A stretch of DNA of 50,717 nucleotides from Flavobacteriaceae bacterium. GTDB lineage: Bacteria > Bacteroidota > Bacteroidia > Flavobacteriales > Flavobacteriaceae. The stretch lies in the NCBI GenBank assembly GCA_029248885.1, contig JAQWIL010000038.1:1-50717 (forward strand), given 5' to 3'. The position numbers and the translations under genes are program-made. Below are positions 36,002 through 45,200 of the stretch, piece after piece. Every line of letters starts with the position of its first letter. Within the stretch, counting starts at the first letter, position 1. The notes beneath the pieces are model-generated. The model was not told the DNA's origin, ran no database searches, and saw only the letters and a list, made by a program, of their open reading frames with translations.

Positions 36002-38188
36002 ATGTCAACAATTCGCTTTACTGCAGTTCAAAATGCGTCCCAACGCCAACCGATGGAGTCAGTGGCTCATCAAGATCGTTCTCAACTTTTTGCCAATCAT
36101 GTTTTTGATAAAAATGCTATGCGTGCCTACCTCACCAAAGAGGCGTATCAACAAGTTTGCATGGCCATTGATAAAGGTGGACAAATCGACCGTAAGGTGG
36201 CTGACCACGTTGCAGCATCGATGCGCGATTGGGCGCTATCCAAACAAGCCACTCACTACACACACTGGTTTCAACCCCTCACCGGAGCAACAGCCGAAAA
36301 GCACGATGCCTTTTTTGACCTGACCTCGGATGGGACTGCTCTCGAAAATTTTGAGGGTTCACAGCTAGTTCAACAGGAACCCGATGCGTCGAGTTTTCCC
36401 AGTGGCGGCATTCGTAATACATTTGAAGCACGTGGTTACACCGCCTGGGATCCAACTTCACCAGCTTTTATTTATGGAACAACCTTGTGTATCCCCACCG
36501 TTTTTGTGTCCTATACTGGGGAAGCCTTAGACAACAAAACCCCTTTGTTGCGAGCTTTACATGCTGTTGACCAAGCTGCAACTGGAGTCGCTCAGTATTT
36601 TGATAAAACGGTCAACAAGGTTATTGCTACGCTTGGTTGGGAGCAAGAATATTTTTTGATCGATAAATCACTTGCGCAAAGTCGTCCCGATCTCGTACTC
36701 ACTGGTCGAACCCTTCTGGGTCATGCACCTGCTAAAGGCCAACAACTCGATGATCATTATTTTGGTTCAATTCCAAACCGTGCATTATCGTTTATGCGAG
36801 AACTTGAGCATGAGTCCATGCTTCTTGGTATCCCAGTCAAAACACGCCATAATGAGGTGGCACCAAACCAATTTGAATTGGCACCCATTTTTGAAGAAGC
36901 CAACCTATCTGTTGATCACAATGCATTGCTTATGGATATCATGGGTAAAATTGCCAGTAGGCATAATCTCAAAGTTTTGTTGCATGAAAAACCATTTGCA
37001 GGGATTAATGGTTCAGGAAAACACAACAACTGGTCTTTGCAAACAGATACTGGCGTCAACTTATTAAGTCCAGGGAAAACGCCGATGAGAAACCTCCAGT
37101 TCCTGACCTTTTTTATCAATACCATCAAAGCGGTAAAGGATTATGAATTCTTGCTTCGCTCTTCTGTTGCGAGTGCAAGTAATGATCACCGATTAGGGGC
37201 CAACGAAGCACCACCTGCAATATTGTCTGTTTTTATAGGTGAACACCTTACCAAGGTTCTTGACGACCTTGAAAATGTATCTGAAGGAAAACTTTCGCCC
37301 AAGGAGAAAACAGATTTAAAATTGAATGTTGTCGGTAAGATTCCTGAAATCCTTTTGGATAATACGGATCGAAACCGAACATCTCCCTTTGCATTTACTG
37401 GAAATAAATTTGAGTTTAGGGCTGTTGGTTCTTCTGCCAATTGTGCCAATCCGATGACGGTGCTTAACACCGTTGTTGCAAGCCAACTGAAAGCGTTTAA
37501 AAAAGAGGTTGACAAGCTGATAAAAACCAAGAAACTTAAAAAAGACGATGCGATTTTTAATGTTTTACGAGACTACATTAAAAAACTACGCCCAATCCTT
37601 TTTGAAGGGGATGGTTATAGTGAAACTTGGGCAAAAGAAGCCAAACGCAGAGGACTAACCAACACCCCAAAAACACCAGACGCCTTAAAAGCACGCGTGG
37701 ACAAGCAAACGATTTCTTTATTTGAGGAGATGGGTGTGATGAACGCCACAGAAGTTCGGGCACGCTATGAAATTCAAGTGGAGGAATATGTTATGCGAAT
37801 CCAGATTGAAAGCCGGGTACTCGGGGATATTGCACGAAATCATATTATCCCCACAGCGGTAAAGTATCAAAATACGCTGATCGAGAATGTGCGTGGGCTA
37901 AAAGAAATCTATGGTTCTGAGTATGCCAAACATGCCAGTGAGCAAATGGATTTAATAGAAAAAATATCATCTTATATTGCCAATATCAATCGGGGAGTAA
38001 CCGACATGATTAACGCACGTAAAAAAGCCAATGCCATATCCAACAATGAGCAGCGCGCACAGTTGTATTGCAATGAGGTGTTGCCGTTTTTTGATGAAAT
38101 CCGCTATCACTCTGATCGACTCGAGCTTCTTGTTGACAATGAATTATGGTCTATGGTCAAGTATCGTGAACTTTTGTTTTTGCGCTAA
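36002..38188 (+). CDS. glnN: Glutamine synthetase type III
   Basis: A 728-aa GSIII, the large form typical of Bacteroidota and cyanobacteria. The N-terminal GSIII-specific region includes THYTHWFQPLTGATAEKHDA and SSFPSGGIRNTFEARGYTAWD. Catalytic motifs are LGWEQEYFLID, RHNEVAPNQFELAPIFEEAN, EKPFAGINGSGKHNNWSL and the GSIII signature FTGNKFEFRAVGSSANCANP. The C-terminal 150 residues are helical. Length matches the family. Having both GSII and GSIII back to back, with an ammonium transporter 11 kb away, points to flexible nitrogen assimilation. purM follows after 35 nt and its promoter overlaps this gene's stop codon. Confidence 0.95.
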   Translation: MSTIRFTAVQNASQRQPMESVAHQDRSQLFANHVFDKNAMRAYLTKEAYQQVCMAIDKGGQIDRKVADHVAASMRDWALSKQATHYTHWFQPLTGATAEKHDAFFDLTSDGTALENFEGSQLVQQEPDASSFPSGGIRNTFEARGYTAWDPTSPAFIYGTTLCIPTVFVSYTGEALDNKTPLLRALHAVDQAATGVAQYFDKTVNKVIATLGWEQEYFLIDKSLAQSRPDLVLTGRTLLGHAPAKGQQLDDHYFGSIPNRALSFMRELEHESMLLGIPVKTRHNEVAPNQFELAPIFEEANLSVDHNALLMDIMGKIASRHNLKVLLHEKPFAGINGSGKHNNWSLQTDTGVNLLSPGKTPMRNLQFLTFFINTIKAVKDYEFLLRSSVASASNDHRLGANEAPPAILSVFIGEHLTKVLDDLENVSEGKLSPKEKTDLKLNVVGKIPEILLDNTDRNRTSPFAFTGNKFEFRAVGSSANCANPMTVLNTVVASQLKAFKKEVDKLIKTKKLKKDDAIFNVLRDYIKKLRPILFEGDGYSETWAKEAKRRGLTNTPKTPDALKARVDKQTISLFEEMGVMNATEVRARYEIQVEEYVMRIQIESRVLGDIARNHIIPTAVKYQNTLIENVRGLKEIYGSEYAKHASEQMDLIEKISSYIANINRGVTDMINARKKANAISNNEQRAQLYCNEVLPFFDEIRYHSDRLELLVDNELWSMVKYRELLFLR

Positions 38189-38208
38189 CAAACAAACGGA
38201 TATCTTTG
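38179..38208 (+). promoter_or_regulatory. Promoter of purM
   Basis: TTTG (38179-38182) and TATCTTTG (38201-38208) are 18 nt apart, a full match to the Bacteroidota -33/-7 arrangement. The upstream element lies in the last codons of glnN. Transcription would start about 10 nt before the ATG at 38224. Confidence 0.5.
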
Positions 38209-38223
38209 TAAAAAATACCATTC

Positions 38224-39390
38224 ATGTCCGACCAACGGTATAGCCAACGTGGGGTTTCCGCAACCAAAGATGATGTTCACAAGGCCATTGCCTCCATTGA
38301 CAAAGGGTTGTTTCCCAAAGCGTTCTGCAAAATCGTTCCTGACCATTTGACCAATGACCCCAATTCTTGTATCGTCATGCATGCTGATGGAGCTGGAACC
38401 AAGTCTTCGCTGGCCTATATGTATTGGAAAGAAACAGGGGATTTATCAGTTTGGAAAGGGATTGCGCAAGATGCTCTTGTGATGAACCTTGACGATTTGC
38501 TATGTGTGGGTGCGACGGACAATATCATGTTGTCATCGACGATTGGACGAAACAAAAACAACATCCCCGGTGAGATCATTGCTGCCATTATTCAGGGAAC
38601 AGAAGAGTTGATAGCAGATTTGGCCAAACACGACGTACATATTTACAGCACAGGCGGGGAGACCGCTGACGTTGGGGATTTGGTCCGTACGATTATTGTG
38701 GATTCGACGGTTACGGCCCGTATAAACCGAGAAGATGTGATTGACAATGCTCGCATTCAGGCTGGAGATGTGATTGTTGGCTTGGCGTCTTCTGGACAAG
38801 CTACCTATGAAAGCGAATACAACGGAGGGATGGGTAGTAATGGACTCACCTCTGCGCGACATGATGTGTTTTCTAAAACGCTAGCCCAACAATACCCAGA
38901 AAGTTTTGACCCCAGCGTTCCAGAGGAATTGGTGTATGCAGGACAAAAATCATTGACTGATGCGACAGATACGCCGCTAGATGCAGGGAAATTGGTTCTG
39001 TCCCCAACACGAACCTATGCACCCATTGTTAAAGCAATTTTAAATCAAGTTGATCGGAAGCAGATCCACGGTATGGTGCATTGCAGTGGGGGAGCCCAAA
39101 CCAAAATTTTACATTTTATCGATGAGTTCCATGTTATCAAGGACAATTTGTTTGACACGCCTCCTTTGTTTAATCTGATTCAAGAGCAGTCTGGAACGGA
39201 CTGGAAAGAAATGTACCAGGTCTTTAATATGGGCCACCGTATGGAGCTGTATATACCCGAAGCAATTGCCAATACACTGATTTCAATTTCTCAATCTTTT
39301 GGGGTTGATGCCCAAGTTGTCGGTCGGGTAGAGGCCTCCACAAAAAAACAACTCACGATTTCTTCTCCGCACGGGGAGTTTGGGTATTAG
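38224..39390 (+). CDS. purM: Phosphoribosylformylglycinamidine cyclo-ligase (AIR synthase)
   Basis: A 388-aa PurM of the Bacteroidota type, catalysing ATP-dependent closure of FGAM to AIR in purine synthesis. Landmarks are RYSQRGVSATKDDV, VMHADGAGTKSSLAY, DDLLCVGA, YSTGGETADVGD, VGLASSGQATYESEYNGGMG, SPTRTYAPIVKAIL, HGMVHCSGGAQTKI and FNMGHRMELYIPE. It has its own promoter overlapping glnN. Its last 46 bases, encoding KQLTISSPHGEFGY, occur again at 40720-40765 beyond the Fic gene, there reading EFTY-stop and followed by the terminator. The current C-terminus probably came with the inserted cassette. Confidence 0.93.
   Translation: MSDQRYSQRGVSATKDDVHKAIASIDKGLFPKAFCKIVPDHLTNDPNSCIVMHADGAGTKSSLAYMYWKETGDLSVWKGIAQDALVMNLDDLLCVGATDNIMLSSTIGRNKNNIPGEIIAAIIQGTEELIADLAKHDVHIYSTGGETADVGDLVRTIIVDSTVTARINREDVIDNARIQAGDVIVGLASSGQATYESEYNGGMGSNGLTSARHDVFSKTLAQQYPESFDPSVPEELVYAGQKSLTDATDTPLDAGKLVLSPTRTYAPIVKAILNQVDRKQIHGMVHCSGGAQTKILHFIDEFHVIKDNLFDTPPLFNLIQEQSGTDWKEMYQVFNMGHRMELYIPEAIANTLISISQSFGVDAQVVGRVEASTKKQLTISSPHGEFGY
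39344..39389 (+). repeat. Direct repeat, purM 3' end, copy 1
   Basis: A 46-bp segment forming the end of purM, 44/46 identical to 40720-40765. The first 38 bp are identical, then GG replaces AC, then GTATTA is shared. It forms the left border of the putative Fic cassette. Confidence 0.85.
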
Positions 39391-40719
39391 CTAATATTGC
39401 GTTGGGGTAAATCCCTTTTCTTCTAACTGTTTTATGACTCCTCTGAGCAAGAGGTTTTGAATGAAATTGATATGGTATTTTCGAGAATTTTCACCCTCAC
39501 TGACAAGCATTTTCTTTTCTTTTAAAGACCTGATATATCTAGAAACTGAAGTGATGTGTTTGGATTTCATTACCGTTTTGATAGTTGCATTTTGAACAAT
39601 TTGATTTTCAATTGTAACTCTCAGAATTTTGTATTCAATAGCATCGATATATTTCATGGATTTGGAGTAAGCTAAAGCAGGGAGTAGAATGTGAGTTTTT
39701 AAATAATCGTAATTGGAAAGTCGATCAATTTTTTCGATTTCTGTCTTTAGACCACTCAACACGTAAGTACACCAACTCATAAGATTTTCCTCACTGCCCT
39801 GATCTGCCACAGATAATTGTCGATAATACTCCTCACGGTTGTTACAAAAAATAGCTGTCGGGTTTAGAATTCCGCCAACATGCACGTTGAATCCAAATTT
39901 GACCAAAAGCGCATAAGTAAAGACCCTTCCCAACCTTCCGTTTCCATTGCCAAAGGGATGTATCCACATTAAACGGTGATGTGCGATACACATTTTTAGC
40001 AAGTCATATCTTGGTGGGTTGGGTTGATTCAAAAAGTCGATCAATTCTTGCATATACCCCTCGATTTGCTGGTAATTTTCTGGGGGGATATGCTTTGCTC
40101 CTTTGATGTTTACCGGATGGTTGCGGTAATCTCCAGGGTTGTGATCTCCCTCACCAATAGGGGGTGGAGTGAGGTTTTTGACCGTTATTTTGTGTAAATT
40201 ACTGATGGTAATCCTGTTGATTTTAATGTTTTTGGACTCTTTTTCAATATGATGGAGGCAATTCTCAATATTTAGAATTTCTTGGATTTGCTCATCCACT
40301 GGCTTTCTGCTTTCAAGTTGTGTTTCGATAAACTCTGAAATGGTGGTGTTGTTACCTTCTATTCTTGCTGAACCGATACTTTCAAGCATCTGAAAGACAT
40401 TTTTAAGTTGAAAAAACACAGTGGGGTGTGTAGTGCCACTAATTTGCTTGTTTCTCAAGTGGTCTAGTTCTATAATTAATCCTGTCAAAGGATCATTGAA
40501 GGTAGGTTCGATCAATCGAATATCACGATGTGTAAATGGACTCAATTTGAAGTGTAATTATTTTGAAATAAATATAATAAGAATTAGCAATATGATGCTT
40601 TTTAATCGACAAAATTTATTATAAATATCTTGATATAAGCATATTATATTTTTTTTAATCGTTTATTTTCTATAAATATAGATTTAATTATTTAGCAATA
40701 CTCCAATTCTTTAATTAGC
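39390..40719. mobile_element. Putative Fic-gene cassette inserted at the purM 3' end
   Basis: About 1.33 kb between two direct copies of the purM end. It contains only the Fic gene on the minus strand and about 175 bp of AT-rich sequence (40546-40719) with TTAGCAA words near the right border. No integrase or transposase is visible. The pattern, a gene end restored on one side and a displaced remnant on the other, is what site-specific integration at a gene 3' end leaves. Confidence 0.45.
39391..40545 (-). CDS. Fic family protein (putative AMP-transferase, class II)
   Basis: A 384-aa Fic protein. The start is TTG at 40545 (MSPFTHRDIRLIEP); a stop codon lies five codons upstream and the next Met is residue 53, so TTG is the best choice. 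The N-terminal inhibitory motif (S/T)xxxE(G/N) is present as S59-ARI-E63-G64, followed by the Fic_N region. The Fic core reads IHPFGNGNGRLGR (H196 to R207), where family members usually have Asp or Glu before GNGR; here N200 occupies that Mg2+-binding place. A winged-helix-like C-terminal part (about 300-384, KSKHITSVSRYIRSLKEKKM) could bind DNA. Such proteins usually AMPylate targets, but the N200 change makes activity uncertain. It ends base-to-base with purM and has no visible antitoxin partner. Confidence 0.88.
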   Translation of the reverse strand: MSPFTHRDIRLIEPTFNDPLTGLIIELDHLRNKQISGTTHPTVFFQLKNVFQMLESIGSARIEGNNTTISEFIETQLESRKPVDEQIQEILNIENCLHHIEKESKNIKINRITISNLHKITVKNLTPPPIGEGDHNPGDYRNHPVNIKGAKHIPPENYQQIEGYMQELIDFLNQPNPPRYDLLKMCIAHHRLMWIHPFGNGNGRLGRVFTYALLVKFGFNVHVGGILNPTAIFCNNREEYYRQLSVADQGSEENLMSWCTYVLSGLKTEIEKIDRLSNYDYLKTHILLPALAYSKSMKYIDAIEYKILRVTIENQIVQNATIKTVMKSKHITSVSRYIRSLKEKKMLVSEGENSRKYHINFIQNLLLRGVIKQLEEKGFTPTQY

Positions 40720-40765
40720 AAAAACAACTCACGATTTCTTCTCCGCACGGGGAGTTTACGTATTA
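40720..40765 (+). repeat. Direct repeat, purM 3' end, copy 2 (displaced remnant)
   Basis: This segment would encode KQLTISSPHGEFTY and a TAA stop in the purM frame and is followed 1 nt later by a strong terminator stem. It is a purM tail without a gene body, separated from purM by the Fic gene. Confidence 0.85.
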
Positions 40766-40766
40766 A

Positions 40767-40790
40767 AAAACCCCTCGGGTGAGGGGTTTT
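40767..40790. terminator. Bidirectional intrinsic terminator (ancestral purM terminator)
   Basis: AAAACCCCTC (40767-40776) pairs with GAGGGGTTTT (40781-40790) around GGGT. It directly follows the displaced purM remnant on the plus strand and also lies just after the SusD-like gene on the minus strand. Confidence 0.85.
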
Positions 40791-40819
40791 CTCCTAAAGT
40801 CCAGCTAAAAAAATCAATT

Positions 40820-42247
40820 TTATTGGGTGTCCCAAAAAATTGACGTTTGCTGAGTGTCGTTACCCCCGTTTGCAGCTTTTACATTCTCACCGTTAATTGT
40901 CTGCTCGGATTGAGGATATGTATATCTTTTAGGAACAGGAAGGTCAAGTGTTCCAGAGTTTTTTAGAGCTGGTGCGTCATACAATCTGTAAACGGTCCAC
41001 CCTTCAAATCCCCTGTTATACATTGCTATCCAAAATTGCTTTGCAATTTTTTCTTTATCCGAACCACTAGCGGTTGCGAAAGCAACATCTGAGGATGCGA
41101 GGTATGCGTCTTTATCTGTATCAGTAACGCCCCACTCGCTCATGCTTGCAGAAATACCATTTTCATAATGGTTTGAGGCAGTATCTCCAACATCAAATCC
41201 TCTTCGAGCAGCATCAGCTAGAATAAAACTCATTTCTGAATAGTCGATTAATACTCCCCTAAAGTCGGGTGAATAAAGAGTTTGCGAAATATGAGAGTTA
41301 TCATTAAATGGAGTTGAGGTTCCATAGGGTCCGCCTTGATAGTGTAGCACATTTAAGGAATCTGCTATTTTTGAAGACGGATCAAAAAACTTATCAGCAC
41401 GTGGATCATTAAGGTCATTTAATGCATCAACAAACGTATCAGCAGGGATAAAGTCCTGCCTGCCAGATTGTACCAAGTCCTCCCAAAGAGGGTTGGTGTT
41501 TGGGGGTGCTCCCTCAAATTGAATATAAGCATTATCAGCATTGGAAGAAATTCCATTTGCGTAGTGATCTTCAATCAAGCTTTTTGCAAGGTCTGAATTT
41601 TTATCAACTAGTCTTGCCCCAAGCTTTACCAAGAGTGAGTTTGCAAATTTTGTCCATGCTGAAATAGATCCTGAAAATATTAAATCATCAGAAACATATC
41701 CCGTACCTGAACTACTCAGCCCCGATAGGGCAGTTTCAGCGCGCGATATCAAGTCAGAATAAATTGTTGCGGCGTCATCATACTTTGGTGCAAGAACCGC
41801 GGTATCTCCCTCTGCGCTGAGTGCTTCACTATATGGAACATCTCCAAAGGCATCTACCAACATTTGAAAGGCATAAACAGATATTAATTCTATTTGAGCA
41901 ATCTTAACAGCATCATCAGTTTGATTGGCTGCATTTTTAAGATCACCTAATACATCACGATAAAACTCTGAAAACATATAGTCAGGAATCTCTCTGTTTT
42001 GCATTTCGTAATTGGATTCGTCTGTATACTGTGTTTGTGTCCAGTACTGTGCGTAAAGTCTAAAGTTGTTTACATTGACATTAGTTGACTCAATAAAATC
42101 TGTCAAGCTATTTGTAGCTGAAACAAAAAGCTGACCATCAGAAACCTCCGCAGGAGCATTAGAATCTTTGTTCAAGTCCTCGTAAACCTTATCTGAAGAA
42201 CAACTTGTCAAGACAACTGTAATAATTAATAAGAAGTATTTTTTCAT
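40820..42247 (-). CDS. SusD-like outer membrane lipoprotein (SusD-like_2 type)
   Basis: A 475-aa lipoprotein with lipobox VVLTSC (Cys at residue 16). The order YAQYWTQTQYTDESNYE, IELISVYAFQMLVDAFGDVPYSEAL, TKFANSLLVKLGARL and the C-terminal QFWIAMYNRGFEGWTVYRLY is that of the second SusD subfamily (PF12771), often paired with TonB receptors of the kind upstream here. It binds substrate at the cell surface. It follows SusC by 25 nt and ends before a strong terminator. No degradative enzyme is nearby, so substrate is unknown; peptides or small glycans are both possible. Confidence 0.92.
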   Translation of the reverse strand: MKKYFLLIITVVLTSCSSDKVYEDLNKDSNAPAEVSDGQLFVSATNSLTDFIESTNVNVNNFRLYAQYWTQTQYTDESNYEMQNREIPDYMFSEFYRDVLGDLKNAANQTDDAVKIAQIELISVYAFQMLVDAFGDVPYSEALSAEGDTAVLAPKYDDAATIYSDLISRAETALSGLSSSGTGYVSDDLIFSGSISAWTKFANSLLVKLGARLVDKNSDLAKSLIEDHYANGISSNADNAYIQFEGAPPNTNPLWEDLVQSGRQDFIPADTFVDALNDLNDPRADKFFDPSSKIADSLNVLHYQGGPYGTSTPFNDNSHISQTLYSPDFRGVLIDYSEMSFILADAARRGFDVGDTASNHYENGISASMSEWGVTDTDKDAYLASSDVAFATASGSDKEKIAKQFWIAMYNRGFEGWTVYRLYDAPALKNSGTLDLPVPKRYTYPQSEQTINGENVKAANGGNDTQQTSIFWDTQ

Positions 42248-42272
42248 TTTTTTATTTTAATATTATTAATGA

Positions 42273-45200
42273 TTAGAAGCTCAACTTAAGACTCAAGCCA
42301 TAAGTTTTAACTGCTGGATAAGCTCCAGTTTGATAACCTTGAGTATTTCCAGCAGAAATTCCTGCCTCTGGATCCGTGTATGGAGCGTTTTTATGTATAA
42401 TCCAGAGATTTCTTCCTACAAAAGCAATTGATGCATCGGTCAATAGTAACTTTTCTATTATTCCTGAAGTAAATTGATATCCAAATCTTAATTCACGTAG
42501 TTTAACAAATGAAGCATCGTGCACATGCATTTCATGAGGAGCTCCAATTGAAGTCCATCCCTCTGGATTTGCATAAAAATCATATCTACTCATCACTTCT
42601 GTGTTTTGAGTTCCTGCTACATTGGCTATGCCATCGTCGTTGATTTTCGCATCATCGGGAAGAATAACTCCATCTAAACGTTTTCCACCGCCCTCAGGAA
42701 TCGTAAGTCTTATGTCATTGCCTAAGTGATTTAATCCTATAGAACGATCATAAGCTCCTGTTCCAAATCCGTACCAAGTGTCAAGAGAAAAGAAATCACC
42801 ACCTTGCTGAATATCAATTAAGAAACTCAAGTCAAAATTTTTATAACTTAACGTATTTCTGATACTCCCAGTCCAGTCAGGGTTAATATCCCCAATTACA
42901 TTATCAGAGTTTGAAGTTCTCATATAATGTGCATAATTGTAACCACTACCATCAGATTCGCTATTCCGAACAGTTAACACTTTATTTCCGTTGGCATCTC
43001 TTACATGGGCATGCCCACGGATGACACCAAATGGTTCCCCAACTTGACCGCCAATCTGAATGCCACCCTGCGGTGAAGTTTGATTGAGGTACTGTATGGC
43101 ATTTCCTGTCGCATCATTTCCTAAACTTAATATTTCAGATTGATAAGTATTGTAATTTAAAACAAAGCTCCATTTAAAATCATTCACGATTACAGGAGTC
43201 ACACGGATCATGGCTTCAATACCTTTATTTTCAATACTCCCTGCATTTGTTACAATTCCGCTAAACCCAGTAGATGGCGAAATATCTAGTGAAGTGAGAA
43301 GGTGGTTTGTTGTTTTATTATAAATAGAAAAATCAAATCCTAGTCTATTCTCAAATAATGAAGCCTCTAAACCAAACTCATTTTCAGTAGTTGTTTCTGC
43401 TTTCAAGTTTTGGTTTGGAAGTATACTTGGGTTAGACGCAGATGCAGCACCATTTCTTGCGGGGTTAATGGTGTATGCTCTAAATACATTGTATGGGTCT
43501 GTATCATTACCTACAACAGCATAATTTGCTCTTAACTTTGCGAAAGTGATTGCTTCGCTATTGATCAAGTTAGACAAAATAACAGATCCAGAAGCCGAAT
43601 AGTAGCCGTACGTATTGTTGTCTGCAGGTAAGGCAGAAGAACGATCCCTTCTGTAAGTACCCTCAACAAAATAAGTATCATCAAACCCAAAGCTTACGGA
43701 CGTATATAAACCATCTACTTTCTTCTGCGCATCATATTGCGCCACATCAGCGGCAGTTAGGGGGTTGACAGAATTAGAAAGAGAAAATATATCTGGAAAA
43801 TTCAATCCGCCATTTGTTTGGGCAGTTGCATGATCCCAGTTCTGAACTCTTAAGCTGTAACCCAGAATAGCCTTTAAGTCAACCTCGTCGCTTAAATCTT
43901 TAGAATAGTCTAGAATCAGATCATAATTGTATTCAGATCGTATTCTGTTTTGTAACTGATATCCTGGCTGATCGTCGAATAAATTTGCGCCTTTACTCCC
44001 TGTGCCTACTGCTACATTTGCTCTTTGCTCTCGAACTTCTGTGACATCATCATAGGTTACACGACCCAAAATATTTAATTCTTCGTTTATCTCATAATTC
44101 AGACTTATATTACCAAAATACCTACTACGAGAGTCGGTTGTGTAGTTGTTATAACGGGACCAATAAGGGTTATCAAAGTATAATGGTTGATGGTTTGGTG
44201 AAGCTGATGCGTCATCCGTATTGGTTCCAATCATATTCCACGAGTAATTTTTGCCTGTTTCATCAAAAACTCTTTTCTGCTCATTTATACTGGCACCAAC
44301 AGCCCACCATTGTCTAAAACCTTGCATGGGATTAAGACCGTCATATCCAGTACCAAACCTACCTGTCGTTTGCGTATTTACGTATGTAACTGACGCATCA
44401 GCGTTGAGATTTCCAAAATCTCGACTTGTTCGAACTGAAATTGTGTTTTTTTCAAGGTTTGAATTGGGAAGAATACCATCAGAGTTGACATTTGTATAGC
44501 TTAGCCTGAAAGAACCATTATCTCCGGAATCGGAAAATGAAATAGAATTTTGTACAGAAACATCGCTTTCAAAAAAGTCATTAGGTGTATCTTTTGGCGC
44601 AATAGCTGGAGCGGTTTTTTGATACAATTCAGTCCATTCGGGGACCATGTTGTACCAATGATGAATCTCTTGTCCAACTAATTTAGGTCCATAAGAGCCA
44701 TCATCACCAGTGTAAAAGCTAGAATTGTTTCCCCATTGACCATAATAGGATCCTGTCCATTGTGCACCCGTCTCTATGGGTGAAGGTCCAATGTAAGCTC
44801 TTCGATACTGACCGTAACCATAGCCGTACTGGTCTTGATACACTGGGAGAGTCTCTTCGTCAACATATCCAAATGTTGCTTGTGAAGAAAATGATATTCC
44901 AACCCCCTTTTTTTCTTTCCCTTTTTTCGTTGTAACTAGGATAACTCCATTGGCTGCGCGCGAACCATATAATGCAGATGCAGCTGATCCTTTTAATACG
45001 GATACGGATTCAATGTCATCTGGGTTGATATCCATTGCAGCATTACCAAAGTCAACCCCTCCTCGACCAGTCACAGTACTTCGACTGTTCCCAGTTTCAT
45101 TGTCAATAGGTGTGCCATCTACAACAAATAGAGCTTGATTGGATCCTGAAAACGACGAATAGCCTCTAATGACGACATTAGCAGAACCACCCATAGAGTT

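Noticed and set aside
36672..37067. 131-codon plus-strand frame inside glnN
   Set aside because: It lies wholly within a conserved glutamine synthetase gene in another frame and has no family features.
39391..40545. Toxin-antitoxin operon
   Set aside because: No small antitoxin gene is found next to the Fic gene; the inhibitory helix is within the protein itself.
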